A program made the translations under genes and the position numbers. 38,635 bases of DNA from an uncultured Caryophanales bacterium (GTDB lineage: Bacteria > Bacillota_I > Bacilli_A > RFN20 > CAG-449). This document shows positions 24,601 to 33,293 of the stretch, piece after piece. Within the stretch, counting starts at the first letter, position 1, and the number at the start of each line of letters is the position of its first letter. The notes beneath the pieces were generated by a model. That model worked only from the letters and a program-made list of their open reading frames with translations, was not told the DNA's origin and made no database searches. Location: assembly GCA_945873815.1 (NCBI GenBank), contig CAMCEE010000016.1, forward strand, positions 1-38,635, in the 5' to 3' direction.

Positions 24601-25241
24601 TGTGGATTTAAAGCTGAAGCTCTAAATGTTTCTAATGAATCTTTATCCATTAATTTGACCCATTCATTTTCATCAACGAATTCAACGTTTTGAATTTCGT
24701 GTGAAGTTCTGAATCCATCAAAGAAATGAACAACTGGAACACGTGAAGCAATTGCAGTCAAATGAGCAACATTAGCTAAATCAGCACATTCTTGAACAGA
24801 ATGAGAGCAAATCATTGTTGCACCTGTTTGTCTAACTGCATAAATATCTTGGTGATCACCAAAGATTGAAAGTGAACGAGTTGCAAGAGATCTTGCTGAA
24901 ACGTGTAATACTGCTGGTAAACATTCTCCAACCCATTTATAAATGTTTGGAATCATTAAGAGTAATCCTTGTGATGCAGTATATGTAGTTGCAAGAGCAC
25001 CTGCTTGTAATGCACCATGGACTGTACCTGAAGCACCTGCTTCAGATTGCATTTCAACAACTTTAGCTCTAGTTCCAAACGCATTTAGTTTTCCTTCTGC
25101 TGCGTATTGTTCAACAAGTTCAGCCATTGTTGATGAAGGTGTGATTGGGTAAATACTAGCAACTTCTGTAAAAGTATATGAACTTAATGCAGTAGCAGTA
25201 TTACCATCAACTGAAAGAAATGATTTTTTAATTTCGGACAT
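21681..25241 (-). CDS. nifJ: Pyruvate:ferredoxin (flavodoxin) oxidoreductase
   Basis: A 1186-residue single-chain PFOR, which splits pyruvate to acetyl-CoA and CO2 and passes electrons to ferredoxin or flavodoxin; typical of strict anaerobes. Domain I starts with FLSVDGNTATA and contains YPITPSSTMAE. The ferredoxin-like domain VI has two 4Fe-4S motifs (CIQCNQCAFVCPHA and CVGCGVCVNECPGKP, about residues 690-760). The proximal cluster uses Cys of CAGCGETPY and a C-terminal Cys (CYSPCANHGI). The TPP site is GDGWAYDIGYGG (near 980). I start at the ATG at 25241 (AAAGGGG site); an ATG nine codons earlier would put this site inside the gene. It is monocistronic. Confidence 0.96.
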   Translation of the reverse strand: MSEIKKSFLSVDGNTATALSSYTFTEVASIYPITPSSTMAELVEQYAAEGKLNAFGTRAKVVEMQSEAGASGTVHGALQAGALATTYTASQGLLLMIPNIYKWVGECLPAVLHVSARSLATRSLSIFGDHQDIYAVRQTGATMICSHSVQECADLANVAHLTAIASRVPVVHFFDGFRTSHEIQNVEFVDENEWVKLMDKDSLETFRASALNPHTHPVTKGGAENDDIYFQGREAQNAHFNKVLEIAEKYFEEASRLSGRHYAPFTYYGADDATKVIVAMGSVTECAKEVVDALLAKGEKVGLVKVHLYRPFSAKHLVDVIPSTVKKVAVLDRTKETGATGEPLYLDVVAACAQMGRKFDVIVGGRYGLSSKDTQPKHVKAVYDFLDNKPFNGFTVGIVDDVTHLSIPVDDSFHVVGNYTSCLFYGLGSDGTVSANKSSIKIIGDATGQYAQAYFAYDSRKAGGVTRSHLRFGKEPIRSTYYVEHANFLSCSLDSYMFKFDMIKCLKENGTFLLNTDMDAKTLVEKMPNRMKKQLADKHAKFYIIDANALAQKIGLGRRTNTILQSAFFYLNPTIMPYAEAQDWMKKFAKKAYGKKGDDIVKMNWDAIDAGAEGLVEVPVDPAWSDLPKARVYAKTGDEYFDSYVNVIGSLDGYDLPTSKFLEYELLDGSMRNDITFNEKRSIADRVPVWAKENCIQCNQCAFVCPHATIRPFLLDEKEVAGLPEIAKGDVLDAMGGPQSKGLKFRIQVSPRNCVGCGVCVNECPGKPVKDPVTGEVTKVKALKMVEAKSQFPQEDAANYLYKNVEYKLGGNNPLTVKGAAFLYPYHEVSGACAGCGETPYYRLASQLFGKDMLIANATGCSSIYNGSTPLTPFCTDKNGEGIAWANSLFEDNAEYGFGMRVATNYKLAEICRLMTKAIDENLVPEETKALFKDYMDNIKNRDHVRDIKADLEKAIDDNNLEELKGYKRDLVDKSVWIVGGDGWAYDIGYGGLDHVLASEDDVNVMVLDTEVYSNTGGQSSKSSQTGSIAKFTASGKTTSKKFLAMMAIAYGNVYVAQISMGANKMQAIKAMKEAESYEGPSIIICYSPCANHGIKGGLANAQLTEKKAVECGYFPIFRYDPRKGEDAMQLDCQEPDFSKFRDFVMCETRYSQLPKVNPEHCEELLQKSQKCAEDRWNRLKKFLNK

Positions 25242-25373
25242 ATATATAGTAACCCCTTTCTTGATCATATTTTTTCATCAAAATATATTGTAATATATTT
25301 ATATAAGCATTTCCATAACAAATAAAAATATTAAAATAATATTTTATCGAATTGGTATTTTTTTCCTAATCCA

Positions 25374-25416
25374 CTAAAAAAAGATACTCCCATTACATGA
25401 TAAGAAAAGTATCTTT
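25374..25416 (-). terminator. Rho-independent terminator of galU
   Basis: Read on the - strand, AAGATACT and AGTATCTT pair around a 19-nt loop and run into seven T, 14 nt past the galU stop. Confidence 0.8.
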
Positions 25417-25429
25417 CTATATAGGATTG

Positions 25430-26302
25430 TTATTTAACTAATGAATTAATATATTCTTGTACTTTATCCTTTAATTCATCTCTTCTTAAACTAAAATCAA
25501 TAATAGCCTTAACAAAACCGAATTTATCTCCTACATCGTATCTTGTTCCTTCAAAATCATATGCATAGACTCCCTCGATATCCATAAGTCTTTTAATCGA
25601 ATCTGTAAGTTGAATTTCTCCTCCCTTTCCAGGAGTTTGAGTTTTTAATAATTCAAAGATTTTAGGAGTCAAGATATATCTACCTAATCCCGCATAACAA
25701 GAAGGAGCTTCTTCTGTCTTTGGTTTTTCAACAAAGTCAGATATCTTAATTAGTCTTCCATCAATACTAACTGGTTTAACTACACCATATTTATGAACTA
25801 CTTCTCTTGCAACTTCTTGTACCCCTAGAATTGAAGAACCAACCTTATCATAAGCATCAATCATTTGTTTTAAAACTGGAGTTCCTCCAACATTAGACAT
25901 TAAATCATCTCCAAGAAGAATTGCAAATGGCTCATCGCCTACAAACTCTTCAGCAAGAGAAACAGCATGTCCTAATCCTTTAGGATCATTTTGTTGAACG
26001 TAACTAATCTTGCACATAGTACCTATATGATGAACTAAATCATATTCATCCTTTTTATTTGTTTCTAATAATTTATTCTCTAATTTTTCATCAACAGAAA
26101 AATATTTATGAATTATAGTTTTATCAACATTATCAATAATTAAAATCTCTTCAATACCTGAATCTATTGCTTCTTCAATAATATATTGAACTGTTGGAAT
26201 ATCAATAATAGGCAACATCTCTTTTGGTAACCCTTTTGTAACCGGTAAAAATCTAGTTCCTAATCCCGCAGCAGGAATAATTGCTTTTCTAATTTTTTTC
26301 AT
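25430..26302 (-). CDS. galU: UTP-glucose-1-phosphate uridylyltransferase
   Basis: GalU makes UDP-glucose from UTP and glucose-1-phosphate. The 290-residue protein has the signature PAAGLGTRFLPVTKGLPKEM (residues 10-29), the metal region LLGDDLM, and FVEKPK, with the C-terminal RYDVGDKFGF motif of bacterial GalU. Length is normal. UDP-glucose is the precursor for the Ugd-like protein and for surface polysaccharide, which fits the polysaccharide locus further right. It has its own promoter and terminator and a GGGG ribosome site. Confidence 0.95.
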   Translation of the reverse strand: MKKIRKAIIPAAGLGTRFLPVTKGLPKEMLPIIDIPTVQYIIEEAIDSGIEEILIIDNVDKTIIHKYFSVDEKLENKLLETNKKDEYDLVHHIGTMCKISYVQQNDPKGLGHAVSLAEEFVGDEPFAILLGDDLMSNVGGTPVLKQMIDAYDKVGSSILGVQEVAREVVHKYGVVKPVSIDGRLIKISDFVEKPKTEEAPSCYAGLGRYILTPKIFELLKTQTPGKGGEIQLTDSIKRLMDIEGVYAYDFEGTRYDVGDKFGFVKAIIDFSLRRDELKDKVQEYINSLVK

Positions 26303-26331
26303 AATAAACCCCTTTTTTGTGTCACTTGTAT

Positions 26332-26359
26332 ATTATAACATTAAAAAATTAGTTGACAA
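26332..26359 (-). promoter_or_regulatory. Promoter of galU
   Basis: On the - strand TTGTCA (26359-26354), a 16-bp spacer and a perfect TATAAT (26337-26332), 30 nt before the galU start. Confidence 0.75.
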
Positions 26360-26570
26360 TCCCTTGTAAGCACAAAGATTGGTTATTCAGTAATTAACAA
26401 GAGAACTAACAAAAGAAATAATATTCTATCTAATATATTCTTATGTTACACTTAATTATTTATTAAGCCTTATAACGGTAAAATAACGTATATTCTGTAA
26501 CAAATTTCCATTTTTATTGAAATATCATTTTTCATATTATAAAATGAAATTGTCTTGGAGGATTATTATT

Positions 26571-26840
26571 ATGGTAAAAATCTTTGGTCAAGTAAATCAT
26601 CAACAAGGTTTAACATCAAGAATGTGTGCAGAATTAGTTGCAGAAGCTAATCGTGCATCTTCTTGCAATCTTACATTATACTCAAATGATGAAGAGGCAG
26701 ATTTAAAATCAATAATGAATATGATGTCATTACCAATGCATCATGAACAAGAATTCACTATTGAAATTGTTGGTGCAGATGAAGAAGCAGTAAAAACAAA
26801 ATTTGAAGAGCTTCTTAGAAAACTAAATTTATTAATTTAA
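26571..26840 (+). CDS. HPr-like protein without the active-site His (Crh-like)
   Basis: An 89-residue protein of the HPr fold. The C-terminal half reads like HPr, with the regulatory motif DLKSIMNMMSL in which Ser47 corresponds to Ser46 of HPr, the HPr kinase target. The catalytic region, normally GLHARP with the phospho-accepting His15, reads GLTSRM (residues 13-18), so His15 is Thr and PEP-dependent phosphotransfer is not expected. Bacillus Crh has the same logic with Gln at this site and acts as a CcpA co-regulator. A GGAGG site precedes the ATG at 26571. It is a single gene with its own terminator. Confidence 0.85.
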   Translation: MVKIFGQVNHQQGLTSRMCAELVAEANRASSCNLTLYSNDEEADLKSIMNMMSLPMHHEQEFTIEIVGADEEAVKTKFEELLRKLNLLI

Positions 26841-26863
26841 GCTCACACGAGCTTATTTTTTTT
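26839..26863 (+). terminator. Rho-independent terminator of the HPr-like gene
   Basis: AAGCTC (26839-26844) and GAGCTT (26849-26854) form the stem, followed by a long T-tract. It overlaps the last two bases of the stop codon. Confidence 0.85.
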
Positions 26864-26872
26864 GTTCCTGCA

Positions 26873-26878
26873 TATAAT
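26873..26878 (+). promoter_or_regulatory. Possible -10 box of alanine racemase
   Basis: TATAAT lies only 5 nt before the ATG at 26884. A start at the usual 6-8 nt beyond it would fall on the start codon, giving a leaderless message. No convincing -35 is seen. Confidence 0.4.
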
Positions 26879-26883
26879 TGAAT

Positions 26884-27891
26884 ATGCGTGGAACAATAGA
26901 AATCAATTTAAACAAATTAAAATCGAATTACCTTAAAGTTAAAGAGTATGCAAATAAGGATGTTATTGCTGTTATTAAATCAAATGCCTATGGACACGGG
27001 CTTATTCCTATTGCAACTGCATTATATAACTCAGGTTGCAACTCATTTTTAGTTGCAACTTTAGAAGAAGCATTACTATTACGATCTAGTAATATTAATG
27101 CACGTATTATCGTCTTAGAGAAAACGAAGAATTATTTCGTTATCTATCGTAATAATCTAAGTCTATCGATTTCATCAATGGAAGAATTAAAGGACGTTAT
27201 ATCATTCAATCATCCTTTAAAATTACAAATCAAAATAGATACAGGACTAAATAGATTAGGTTTATTACCAAAAGAAATAGACGAAGTTATTCTTCTATTA
27301 TCAAAATCAAAGCATATTATCGAAGGAATATACACTCATATACAAGATGAAGCAACATACGATATTCAAGAAAGATTATTCTATGAAACAATTAATAAAT
27401 TTGATCTATCAAAGATCAAAATGATTCATATTAATTCTAGTTCATACCTCAATCATCATCTAGAATATACAACTCATGTAAGGTGTGGATTATGTTTATA
27501 TGGCTATTCATCATTAATTGATGTAGAACCGATATTGACATTCCAAGTTCCAATATATCGCAAAATAAAAGTGAATAAAGGAGAATATATTGGATATCAT
27601 AAACATGCTTCTACTCCAGAAAATGGATATTTATATACAGTTCCACTAGGCTATGCAGATGGATGGAATAAGAACTATATTACCTTAGCCTTTTCAAATG
27701 AAATAATGCAAGAAATCGGAGATACATGTATGGACCATATGATGTTTTTCTCTACTAAAGACTACAATGGAGATAGTTTAGAAATAATAGGTCCAAATAT
27801 GCCATTAGCCACATTAAATAAATATAATTTCTCTTCTCCTTATGAAGTACTATCCTCATTATCTCCTCGTATAATTAGAAAATATATCTAA
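26884..27891 (+). CDS. alr: Alanine racemase
   Basis: A PLP-dependent enzyme that makes D-alanine for peptidoglycan. The 335-residue protein has the PLP-lysine motif AVIKSNAYGHG near residue 32, the PLP-phosphate/His region KIDTGLNRLG, and the second catalytic region with VPLGYADGW and GDTCMDHMM (family GxxxMDQ; the Gln is His). It is slightly shorter than the usual 360-380 residues, with a brief C-terminal domain. The ATG at 26884 follows TATAAT by 5 nt and has no ribosome site, so the transcript may be leaderless; a TTG two codons earlier overlaps that box. Confidence 0.9.
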   Translation: MRGTIEINLNKLKSNYLKVKEYANKDVIAVIKSNAYGHGLIPIATALYNSGCNSFLVATLEEALLLRSSNINARIIVLEKTKNYFVIYRNNLSLSISSMEELKDVISFNHPLKLQIKIDTGLNRLGLLPKEIDEVILLLSKSKHIIEGIYTHIQDEATYDIQERLFYETINKFDLSKIKMIHINSSSYLNHHLEYTTHVRCGLCLYGYSSLIDVEPILTFQVPIYRKIKVNKGEYIGYHKHASTPENGYLYTVPLGYADGWNKNYITLAFSNEIMQEIGDTCMDHMMFFSTKDYNGDSLEIIGPNMPLATLNKYNFSSPYEVLSSLSPRIIRKYI

Positions 27892-27904
27892 AATCAATAA
27901 TCTA

Positions 27905-27913
27905 TGATATACT
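27905..27913 (+). promoter_or_regulatory. Extended -10 promoter of the lamin-tail lipoprotein
   Basis: TGATATACT fits the extended -10 form (TGn followed by TATACT). It lies 22 nt before the ATG with AAAGGAG in between. No obvious -35 is present. Confidence 0.5.
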
Positions 27914-27935
27914 TTCAAAAGGAGAATTTTATCGT

Positions 27936-29156
27936 ATGAAAAAGAAAATATTAGCATTAAGCTTATTAAGCGTATTAATAATAACAGGTTGTAAAAAAAA
28001 TTCCATTTCATCATCGAGTGAAACACCGTCAATTAATGTAACATCAAACGTAGAAGTTTCTAGTAACGAAGCATCTAATAATGTATCTTCAAGCAATGTA
28101 GTGTCAAGTAACGTAACATCAAGCAATGAAACTTCGAGTAGTTTAGCATCAAATGTTACTTCTAGTACTGTAACATCAAATAATGAAACGTCAAATACTG
28201 TATCATATACTTCTCAATCAAGTAATGAAATCAGTTCTAACATAGAATCGAGTAGTAACCTTAGTGATATTTCTTCTAATATCAGTAGTGAAGAAACAAG
28301 TAGTATTACTCCTCTTAAAACAAATGACTTATTCATTTCAGAATTCTTCAATCTCACATATAAAAATGGTGTATATGAAGCATATAATTCAAATAATGAT
28401 AAAGCATTAGAATTATATAATCCATTAGATACATCAATCGATTTATCCTCATATAGAATTGAAATCTATAGTTCAGGACTTGATGAAGTAAAGAATAACG
28501 ATTACATTATTAATTTATCCGGAACAGTAGAAGCAAATAAAACATATACTATCGTTAATTCAGCAGCACGTGATGTTCTAAAAGAAAAAGCAGATTTAAT
28601 ATCTAAAGTTTATATAGGTCCAAAATCTGCAGTGGGATTATATAAGAATAATGTATTAATAGATGTATTTGGAAAAATTGGTAAATCATATGGCTCCAAT
28701 TTAGATTTTGTAATAAACGATATTGAAGGAGCAGCAGATACTCATAATATCATTAGAAAAGCAGGATATGCTGCGAATAATACTTTCACTGAAAATGAAT
28801 GGGAAGTAAAATTCGACACTAACTTATCAACCTTAGGAAATCATGATTACACATCAAATAATGATAATGATGAATTTAATATAGAATTAGGCAAGATTGC
28901 GCTTGAATTACTAATCGAAGAACATTATAACTATGAATCAACATTATTCAATGGAGATATAACATTAATCGAAGAATATGAAGGATATAAATTCCAATGT
29001 AGCGTTCCATATAGTACTGATTATTATTCTATTGATGGCAAATTAATTAAAGCTCCAGAAGATGGCTTCTATATCACTATAGAAGTAAACCTATTAGATA
29101 ATAATGGCAATGTGGTTGAAACAAGATATGGTGGAGGTTCTTACATTAATCTATAG
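27936..29156 (+). CDS. Lipoprotein with Ser/Asn/Thr-rich linker and lamin-tail domain
   Basis: A 406-residue surface lipoprotein. A signal with lipobox ITGC puts the lipidated Cys at residue 19. Residues about 24-127 are a low-complexity Ser/Asn/Thr/Val/Glu linker made from degenerate repeats such as SSNVTSSNETSS, suited to span the wall. Next comes a lamin-tail (LTD) domain at about 131-300 (LFISEFFN, KALELYNPLDTSIDLSSYRI, then a NAD-like strand), a beta-sandwich found in extracellular nucleases and adhesins. The C-terminal 100 residues are a second small domain of unknown type. Promoter and terminator mark it as monocistronic. Confidence 0.8.
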   Translation: MKKKILALSLLSVLIITGCKKNSISSSSETPSINVTSNVEVSSNEASNNVSSSNVVSSNVTSSNETSSSLASNVTSSTVTSNNETSNTVSYTSQSSNEISSNIESSSNLSDISSNISSEETSSITPLKTNDLFISEFFNLTYKNGVYEAYNSNNDKALELYNPLDTSIDLSSYRIEIYSSGLDEVKNNDYIINLSGTVEANKTYTIVNSAARDVLKEKADLISKVYIGPKSAVGLYKNNVLIDVFGKIGKSYGSNLDFVINDIEGAADTHNIIRKAGYAANNTFTENEWEVKFDTNLSTLGNHDYTSNNDNDEFNIELGKIALELLIEEHYNYESTLFNGDITLIEEYEGYKFQCSVPYSTDYYSIDGKLIKAPEDGFYITIEVNLLDNNGNVVETRYGGGSYINL

Positions 29157-29162
29157 CATCTA

Positions 29163-29187
29163 AAAAGAAGGTCAACGCCTTCTTTTA
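29163..29187. terminator. Bidirectional terminator
   Basis: AAAAGAAGG (29163-29171) and CCTTCTTTT (29178-29186) form the stem with T-rich flanks on both sides. It separates the lipoprotein from the convergent Wzz-like gene. Confidence 0.8.
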
Positions 29188-29198
29188 ATTTTCTAATT

Positions 29199-30488
29199 TT
29201 ATTCTGCAGCAGCTTCTTTTTTCTTTTTATCAGGTTTTGCAGGGAAATCTTCATGTAAATATTTGTAATCAAGAATTAAGTTAACTACACAACCAATAAC
29301 AATACCAACAACGAAAGTTAACGCTGCGCCAGCAAGAGTGGAAATACCACCGTCTTCTTCAATTACATTTGTGTTAATGAAGAATACTTCAGTTCCCTCT
29401 TCCATTACTTCTTTTTCAATTGCTTTATATTTGTCTGTCTCATCTTCTAATTTCTCTCTATAGCCATTTAATCTAACAGTAAATGATTCAGGAGTAGTTT
29501 GACCATTATTTATTTGTTCATCTAGGTCATCTACTTTCTTTTGAAGATTAACATTTTCAGCAAGTAATTCAGCAATCTTAGCATTATAACTACTTAAGTC
29601 AAAGCTTTGTGAAGTACTTGAACCAGCAAGTAATCCTTTAATTTGTTTATTCAAACTTTCAATTGTTTTTTCGTTATACTCAATTGTTTTCTTATATGAA
29701 TCTTGTCTTAATTTCAATGTTTCAACATGAGTTGTATAATCCTTAACATATCCTTTTTGATTTGCTTCAATTCGTAAATCATTAATAGAATAGTTTGTAA
29801 AATACATACTTAATTCATTTCTTAATGTACTTATTTTCTTTCCACCATTCTCTTGAGATACTATTACATCACCATATGTAGATATCAACCCATCATATTT
29901 AGTTAGAATATAATCTAATTGATTCTCTAAATATGAGAATTGATTTTCAAAAAACTCAACTTGATCAAATCTTTCAAGATTCACTTTATAGTTAATGTTC
30001 TTTTGTATTTCATTATTATGAGTAATTGGATAATTAATCAATGATGAAATAAAACTCTTTGCTTGATCTTTACTTGTGAAATATGATTGATTAACACTTA
30101 ATGTAAAATATGTGTCTATTGGATCCTTATTTACATCATATGTTTTATTTAATTCAAGTTCAATTGCATTTTTCTCAATCATCTTATCAACGTCAATAGA
30201 AGCATATTCTTCATTATTACCTTTAACACTTTGAAGAACCTTTTGAGTAGTTAAACTATTAAAGTAAAAACTCGATCCATCTATATACTTACCATTACCA
30301 TTAAAGTCTGAAATATTATATTTGAATTCTGATTTATATGTTTCTACTCCTTTATTATAAATAAAATTTATTCCTAAACATCCAACTAACATTGTTCCAA
30401 GTGTAATTGCGATTAAAGGAATCTTTCTATTAAACATTACTTTAAATAATCTACCTAGTGATACTTCTTTTTCCTCATTATTTTCCAT
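29199..30488 (-). CDS. Wzz-type polysaccharide chain-length/co-polymerase protein
   Basis: A 429-residue membrane protein with a short cytoplasmic N terminus, one membrane helix (about residues 24-44), a long extracytoplasmic part rich in coiled coil (about 150-350), a second membrane helix (about 380-402) and a Lys-rich cytoplasmic tail ending EAAAE. This is the layout of polysaccharide co-polymerase/Wzz-like proteins, which set chain length in Wzy-dependent pathways. No kinase domain is attached. It is the last gene of the polysaccharide block, 96 nt after wzx, with a strong AAGGAGGGG site. Confidence 0.75.
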   Translation of the reverse strand: MENNEEKEVSLGRLFKVMFNRKIPLIAITLGTMLVGCLGINFIYNKGVETYKSEFKYNISDFNGNGKYIDGSSFYFNSLTTQKVLQSVKGNNEEYASIDVDKMIEKNAIELELNKTYDVNKDPIDTYFTLSVNQSYFTSKDQAKSFISSLINYPITHNNEIQKNINYKVNLERFDQVEFFENQFSYLENQLDYILTKYDGLISTYGDVIVSQENGGKKISTLRNELSMYFTNYSINDLRIEANQKGYVKDYTTHVETLKLRQDSYKKTIEYNEKTIESLNKQIKGLLAGSSTSQSFDLSSYNAKIAELLAENVNLQKKVDDLDEQINNGQTTPESFTVRLNGYREKLEDETDKYKAIEKEVMEEGTEVFFINTNVIEEDGGISTLAGAALTFVVGIVIGCVVNLILDYKYLHEDFPAKPDKKKKEAAAE

Positions 30489-30584
30489 TTTACCCCTCCT
30501 TAGGATTCCTTTACATTATAAAATAAATATAGAAACTCGTAAAGTTTTAAACAAAACATTTTAACCAACATATTAAATAATCAT

Positions 30585-32114
30585 TTAATTGTTTTTTACA
30601 TTATTTTTTTTATGAATAAGCTTATTTTTAACCCTTATTAAAAAAGAATTAACAATTTTTTCTTTCATAAAAACTAGAATTACAAAATAAATAATCATTC
30701 CTAATATAATTAAAATAAATGTATGTATTATTGTCGATCTCATATAAAATGATAGAAACTTAATCACTAATAACATTATAAATCCGGAGATCCAATATTT
30801 CCAAGACATAACTACTATTTTCTTCAAATCGATTTCTTTTCTTACTGATATTGCCATACAAAATGTAACACACAACTCAGCAATTATAGAAGCAATGGCT
30901 GCTCCAATACTCCACCATAATTTAATGAAAATCAAATTTAAGATTAAATTAACTAATGCTCCAATTAATAATGGAATATTATACTTCCAATCTCTTCCAC
31001 ATGGCAATAAATACTGTAGACCAAAAACATTTGAAAATCCAATAATAATTGTTAAACAACTAAACAAGCATAACAATGTCTCACATTTTTCATAACCATC
31101 TCCATAGAACCATGGGACAATGTTCGATGATATCGCCATTAGTCCAAACATAATTGGAATTCCGAGAAACCATACCATCCTAGAAGATAAATAAATATTT
31201 TGTTTGACTAAATCTATATTTCCATTTGCATATTCTTGTGTATTTCTTGGTATCATAACTGAACCAATACAAGTAATAACAGTCATTGCAAGTTTAATCA
31301 GTTTTTCAGATTGTTCGTAAAATCCATTTTCTAAATCAGAATACTTCTTAATTATTTCAATTCCTTCATCGTTAATAACCGAATATGTATCTTTTATAAG
31401 TAATCCAATAAGAGTTTTGTCCAATATTGTGTATATTGAAATAGCAACAGTAGGCAAAAATAGAATAAATGATGGCTTAATATGTCTAAATGGTTGCAAA
31501 CTTTTAATATCAACTTTTTTTAGTGAACCAGGAAGATATATCCAAAGAGATAAATACCCTAAAAAAAGGATTAATCCTTGTATCATTGTGTATTTCCACA
31601 CATCATTTTCATTTTTAATAAAGATAAAAATTGAACAAACTCCTAATATTCTAATGATTGAATTAGCAATAACTATTTTTCCAAACTGCTCATTCCCTTG
31701 AAAGAAAAATGCAATATCAAATGCTAAAGAAACAATGTTAATACTCATAATTAATAGTAGATTAGAATAATCACCATATACTTTCAAAACAGCCAAAACA
31801 ACATTAATGCATAATGCTATTAATACAGAAAACAATCTACAAATAATTATTTCCCAAAATATAGATGACTGTTTTTTATTATCTCCTTGATACTTTGCAA
31901 TCTCTCTCTGAGAATAAGTTCCAAATCCCAATGATGCAAAAATCGTAAAATATGATATGATAGAAAAACTAAAACTATATTGTCCTACACCTCCTGGAGT
32001 TAGTCTTCTAGATACATATGGTGTAACGATTAACGGGACAATTATTAATAAAATTTGATACATAACATTATATATATAATTTTTTTTTATCTTCTTGTTA
32101 TTTTCTTTTTTCAT
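30585..32114 (-). CDS. Wzx-type polysaccharide flippase (MATE/MVF-like)
   Basis: A 509-residue transporter with about 12-14 hydrophobic segments. The family's N-terminal signature is visible: PYVSRRLTPGGVGQYSFSFS, then FGTYSQREIAKY (residues about 32-75). Such proteins flip polyprenol-linked repeat units across the membrane. The Arg/Lys-rich N terminus (KKENNKKIKKN) and C terminus are cytoplasmic. It is followed by the Wzz-like gene and preceded by the DUF4422 gene. A Wzy polymerase is not visible in this window and should be beyond it or lost. Confidence 0.85.
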   Translation of the reverse strand: MKKENNKKIKKNYIYNVMYQILLIIVPLIVTPYVSRRLTPGGVGQYSFSFSIISYFTIFASLGFGTYSQREIAKYQGDNKKQSSIFWEIIICRLFSVLIALCINVVLAVLKVYGDYSNLLLIMSINIVSLAFDIAFFFQGNEQFGKIVIANSIIRILGVCSIFIFIKNENDVWKYTMIQGLILFLGYLSLWIYLPGSLKKVDIKSLQPFRHIKPSFILFLPTVAISIYTILDKTLIGLLIKDTYSVINDEGIEIIKKYSDLENGFYEQSEKLIKLAMTVITCIGSVMIPRNTQEYANGNIDLVKQNIYLSSRMVWFLGIPIMFGLMAISSNIVPWFYGDGYEKCETLLCLFSCLTIIIGFSNVFGLQYLLPCGRDWKYNIPLLIGALVNLILNLIFIKLWWSIGAAIASIIAELCVTFCMAISVRKEIDLKKIVVMSWKYWISGFIMLLVIKFLSFYMRSTIIHTFILIILGMIIYFVILVFMKEKIVNSFLIRVKNKLIHKKNNVKNN

Positions 32115-32250
32115 AATAATATAATGACCTCAGTGATTATCTTTTAATTATTCCAACATATTTAGTAATAAAATTAAATAAACTATTGTAAAATGAGGAA
32201 AAATCATCTTATTTGACTCATCTCATCATCCAAAAAGAGAAAGATGAAAA

Positions 32251-33030
32251 CTATATATCATATTCTTTTTTCAACAATTTATTGACATAATTTCTTATAT
32301 TATTGATAAAACAATTTTGATCTAAGCGTCCTACGGAACAATAATAGATTTGTTTTTCATCAAAATTGTATCTTACCCAGACATTAAATAAGCGTTCTGC
32401 TAAAAATCCTATTACTCTTTGTTGATATGAATTTCTACATTCAATCTTATCTTTTATTTCAGCAAAAACATCATCTAATATATCAAAAGCAAAAGAACAA
32501 TATTCATTGAATTTATCTTTTTTCATTATGCACATATTACATAAGGTTGATTCATTTTGCATGAAATACTCATCAAAAGTAGGGAGATATTTATTATGCT
32601 TTTTTTCGATTATTCTTCTAACTATATCAATATCTTCAATATAATGGCAATCAGCGTATTGTTTATACATATTTTTTAAAAAGTGATGTTTCCTTGGAAG
32701 TATTATGCTATAACTACTAAAGATTTTTGAAATTTTTTTATCACTTAGTGCTGAATAAAAGAATAAACTTGTTCCTTTATTTACAAAGACTCTCCTATAG
32801 TGCTCAATTGAAACATAATCAATATCCTGGACGTTTTTCCATACCCAGTACATCGCAGTAAGCTCACAATAAAACTTATTCAAATAATCTATGTTATCAT
32901 CTTTCCAAGTAACACAACCATCAGAAATATCCTTTTTTTTCTCCTTAGCCACAAAAAGAGGTGTTCTATTTTTTAGTAATTTATTTTTCCAATCACAATG
33001 ACAAACAACATATTGCATAATTTTTTTCAT
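32251..33030 (-). CDS. DUF4422 family glycosyltransferase-like protein
   Basis: A 259-residue soluble protein matching DUF4422, found in capsule and O-antigen clusters and thought to be a glycosyltransferase. The motif YCELTAMYWVWKN (about residues 53-65), followed by DYVSIEHYRRVF, is diagnostic. There is no signal peptide. The ribosome site AAAGGAG precedes the ATG at 33030. It lies next to the insertion that cut the locus, so it may depend on a weak promoter about 55 nt upstream (TATAAT on the - strand at 33089-33084) or on IS-borne transcription. The transferred sugar is unknown. Confidence 0.85.
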   Translation of the reverse strand: MKKIMQYVVCHCDWKNKLLKNRTPLFVAKEKKKDISDGCVTWKDDNIDYLNKFYCELTAMYWVWKNVQDIDYVSIEHYRRVFVNKGTSLFFYSALSDKKISKIFSSYSIILPRKHHFLKNMYKQYADCHYIEDIDIVRRIIEKKHNKYLPTFDEYFMQNESTLCNMCIMKKDKFNEYCSFAFDILDDVFAEIKDKIECRNSYQQRVIGFLAERLFNVWVRYNFDEKQIYYCSVGRLDQNCFINNIRNYVNKLLKKEYDI

Positions 33031-33293
33031 AAGATAATCTCCTTTGCTTCTATATTGGTATTAAATCTTATTTAAATTAATGCATTATATTAGTATATAT
33101 TTTAATTTAAACGAATAATACCTAATCATTTTATTCCAATCATTATTCTCTCTATCCAAAAAAATAGAGTACCTAAAATAAAAACAAAACGCTTTATATA
33201 ATTTTATATTATATAACAATTAATAGCAATAAAAAAGGAAAACATATGTTTTATATTTACTAGTTCCCGTTTTTCTCCAATAACACTATAAAT
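33031..33293. other. Intergenic stretch beside the insertion
   Basis: About 260 AT-rich bases between DUF4422 and the predicted left end of the IS1634-like element. I see only the possible -10 box at 33084-33089 and no gene. Confidence 0.45.

Noticed and set aside
28000-28320. Repeat-like tract that might be taken for a CRISPR or minisatellite
   Set aside because: The repeats are degenerate codons of a Ser/Asn/Thr-rich linker in an intact lipoprotein, with no fixed unit or spacers.
33031-33293. Target-site duplication flanking the IS1634-like element
   Set aside because: I compared the bases outside both proposed ends and found no convincing direct repeat.
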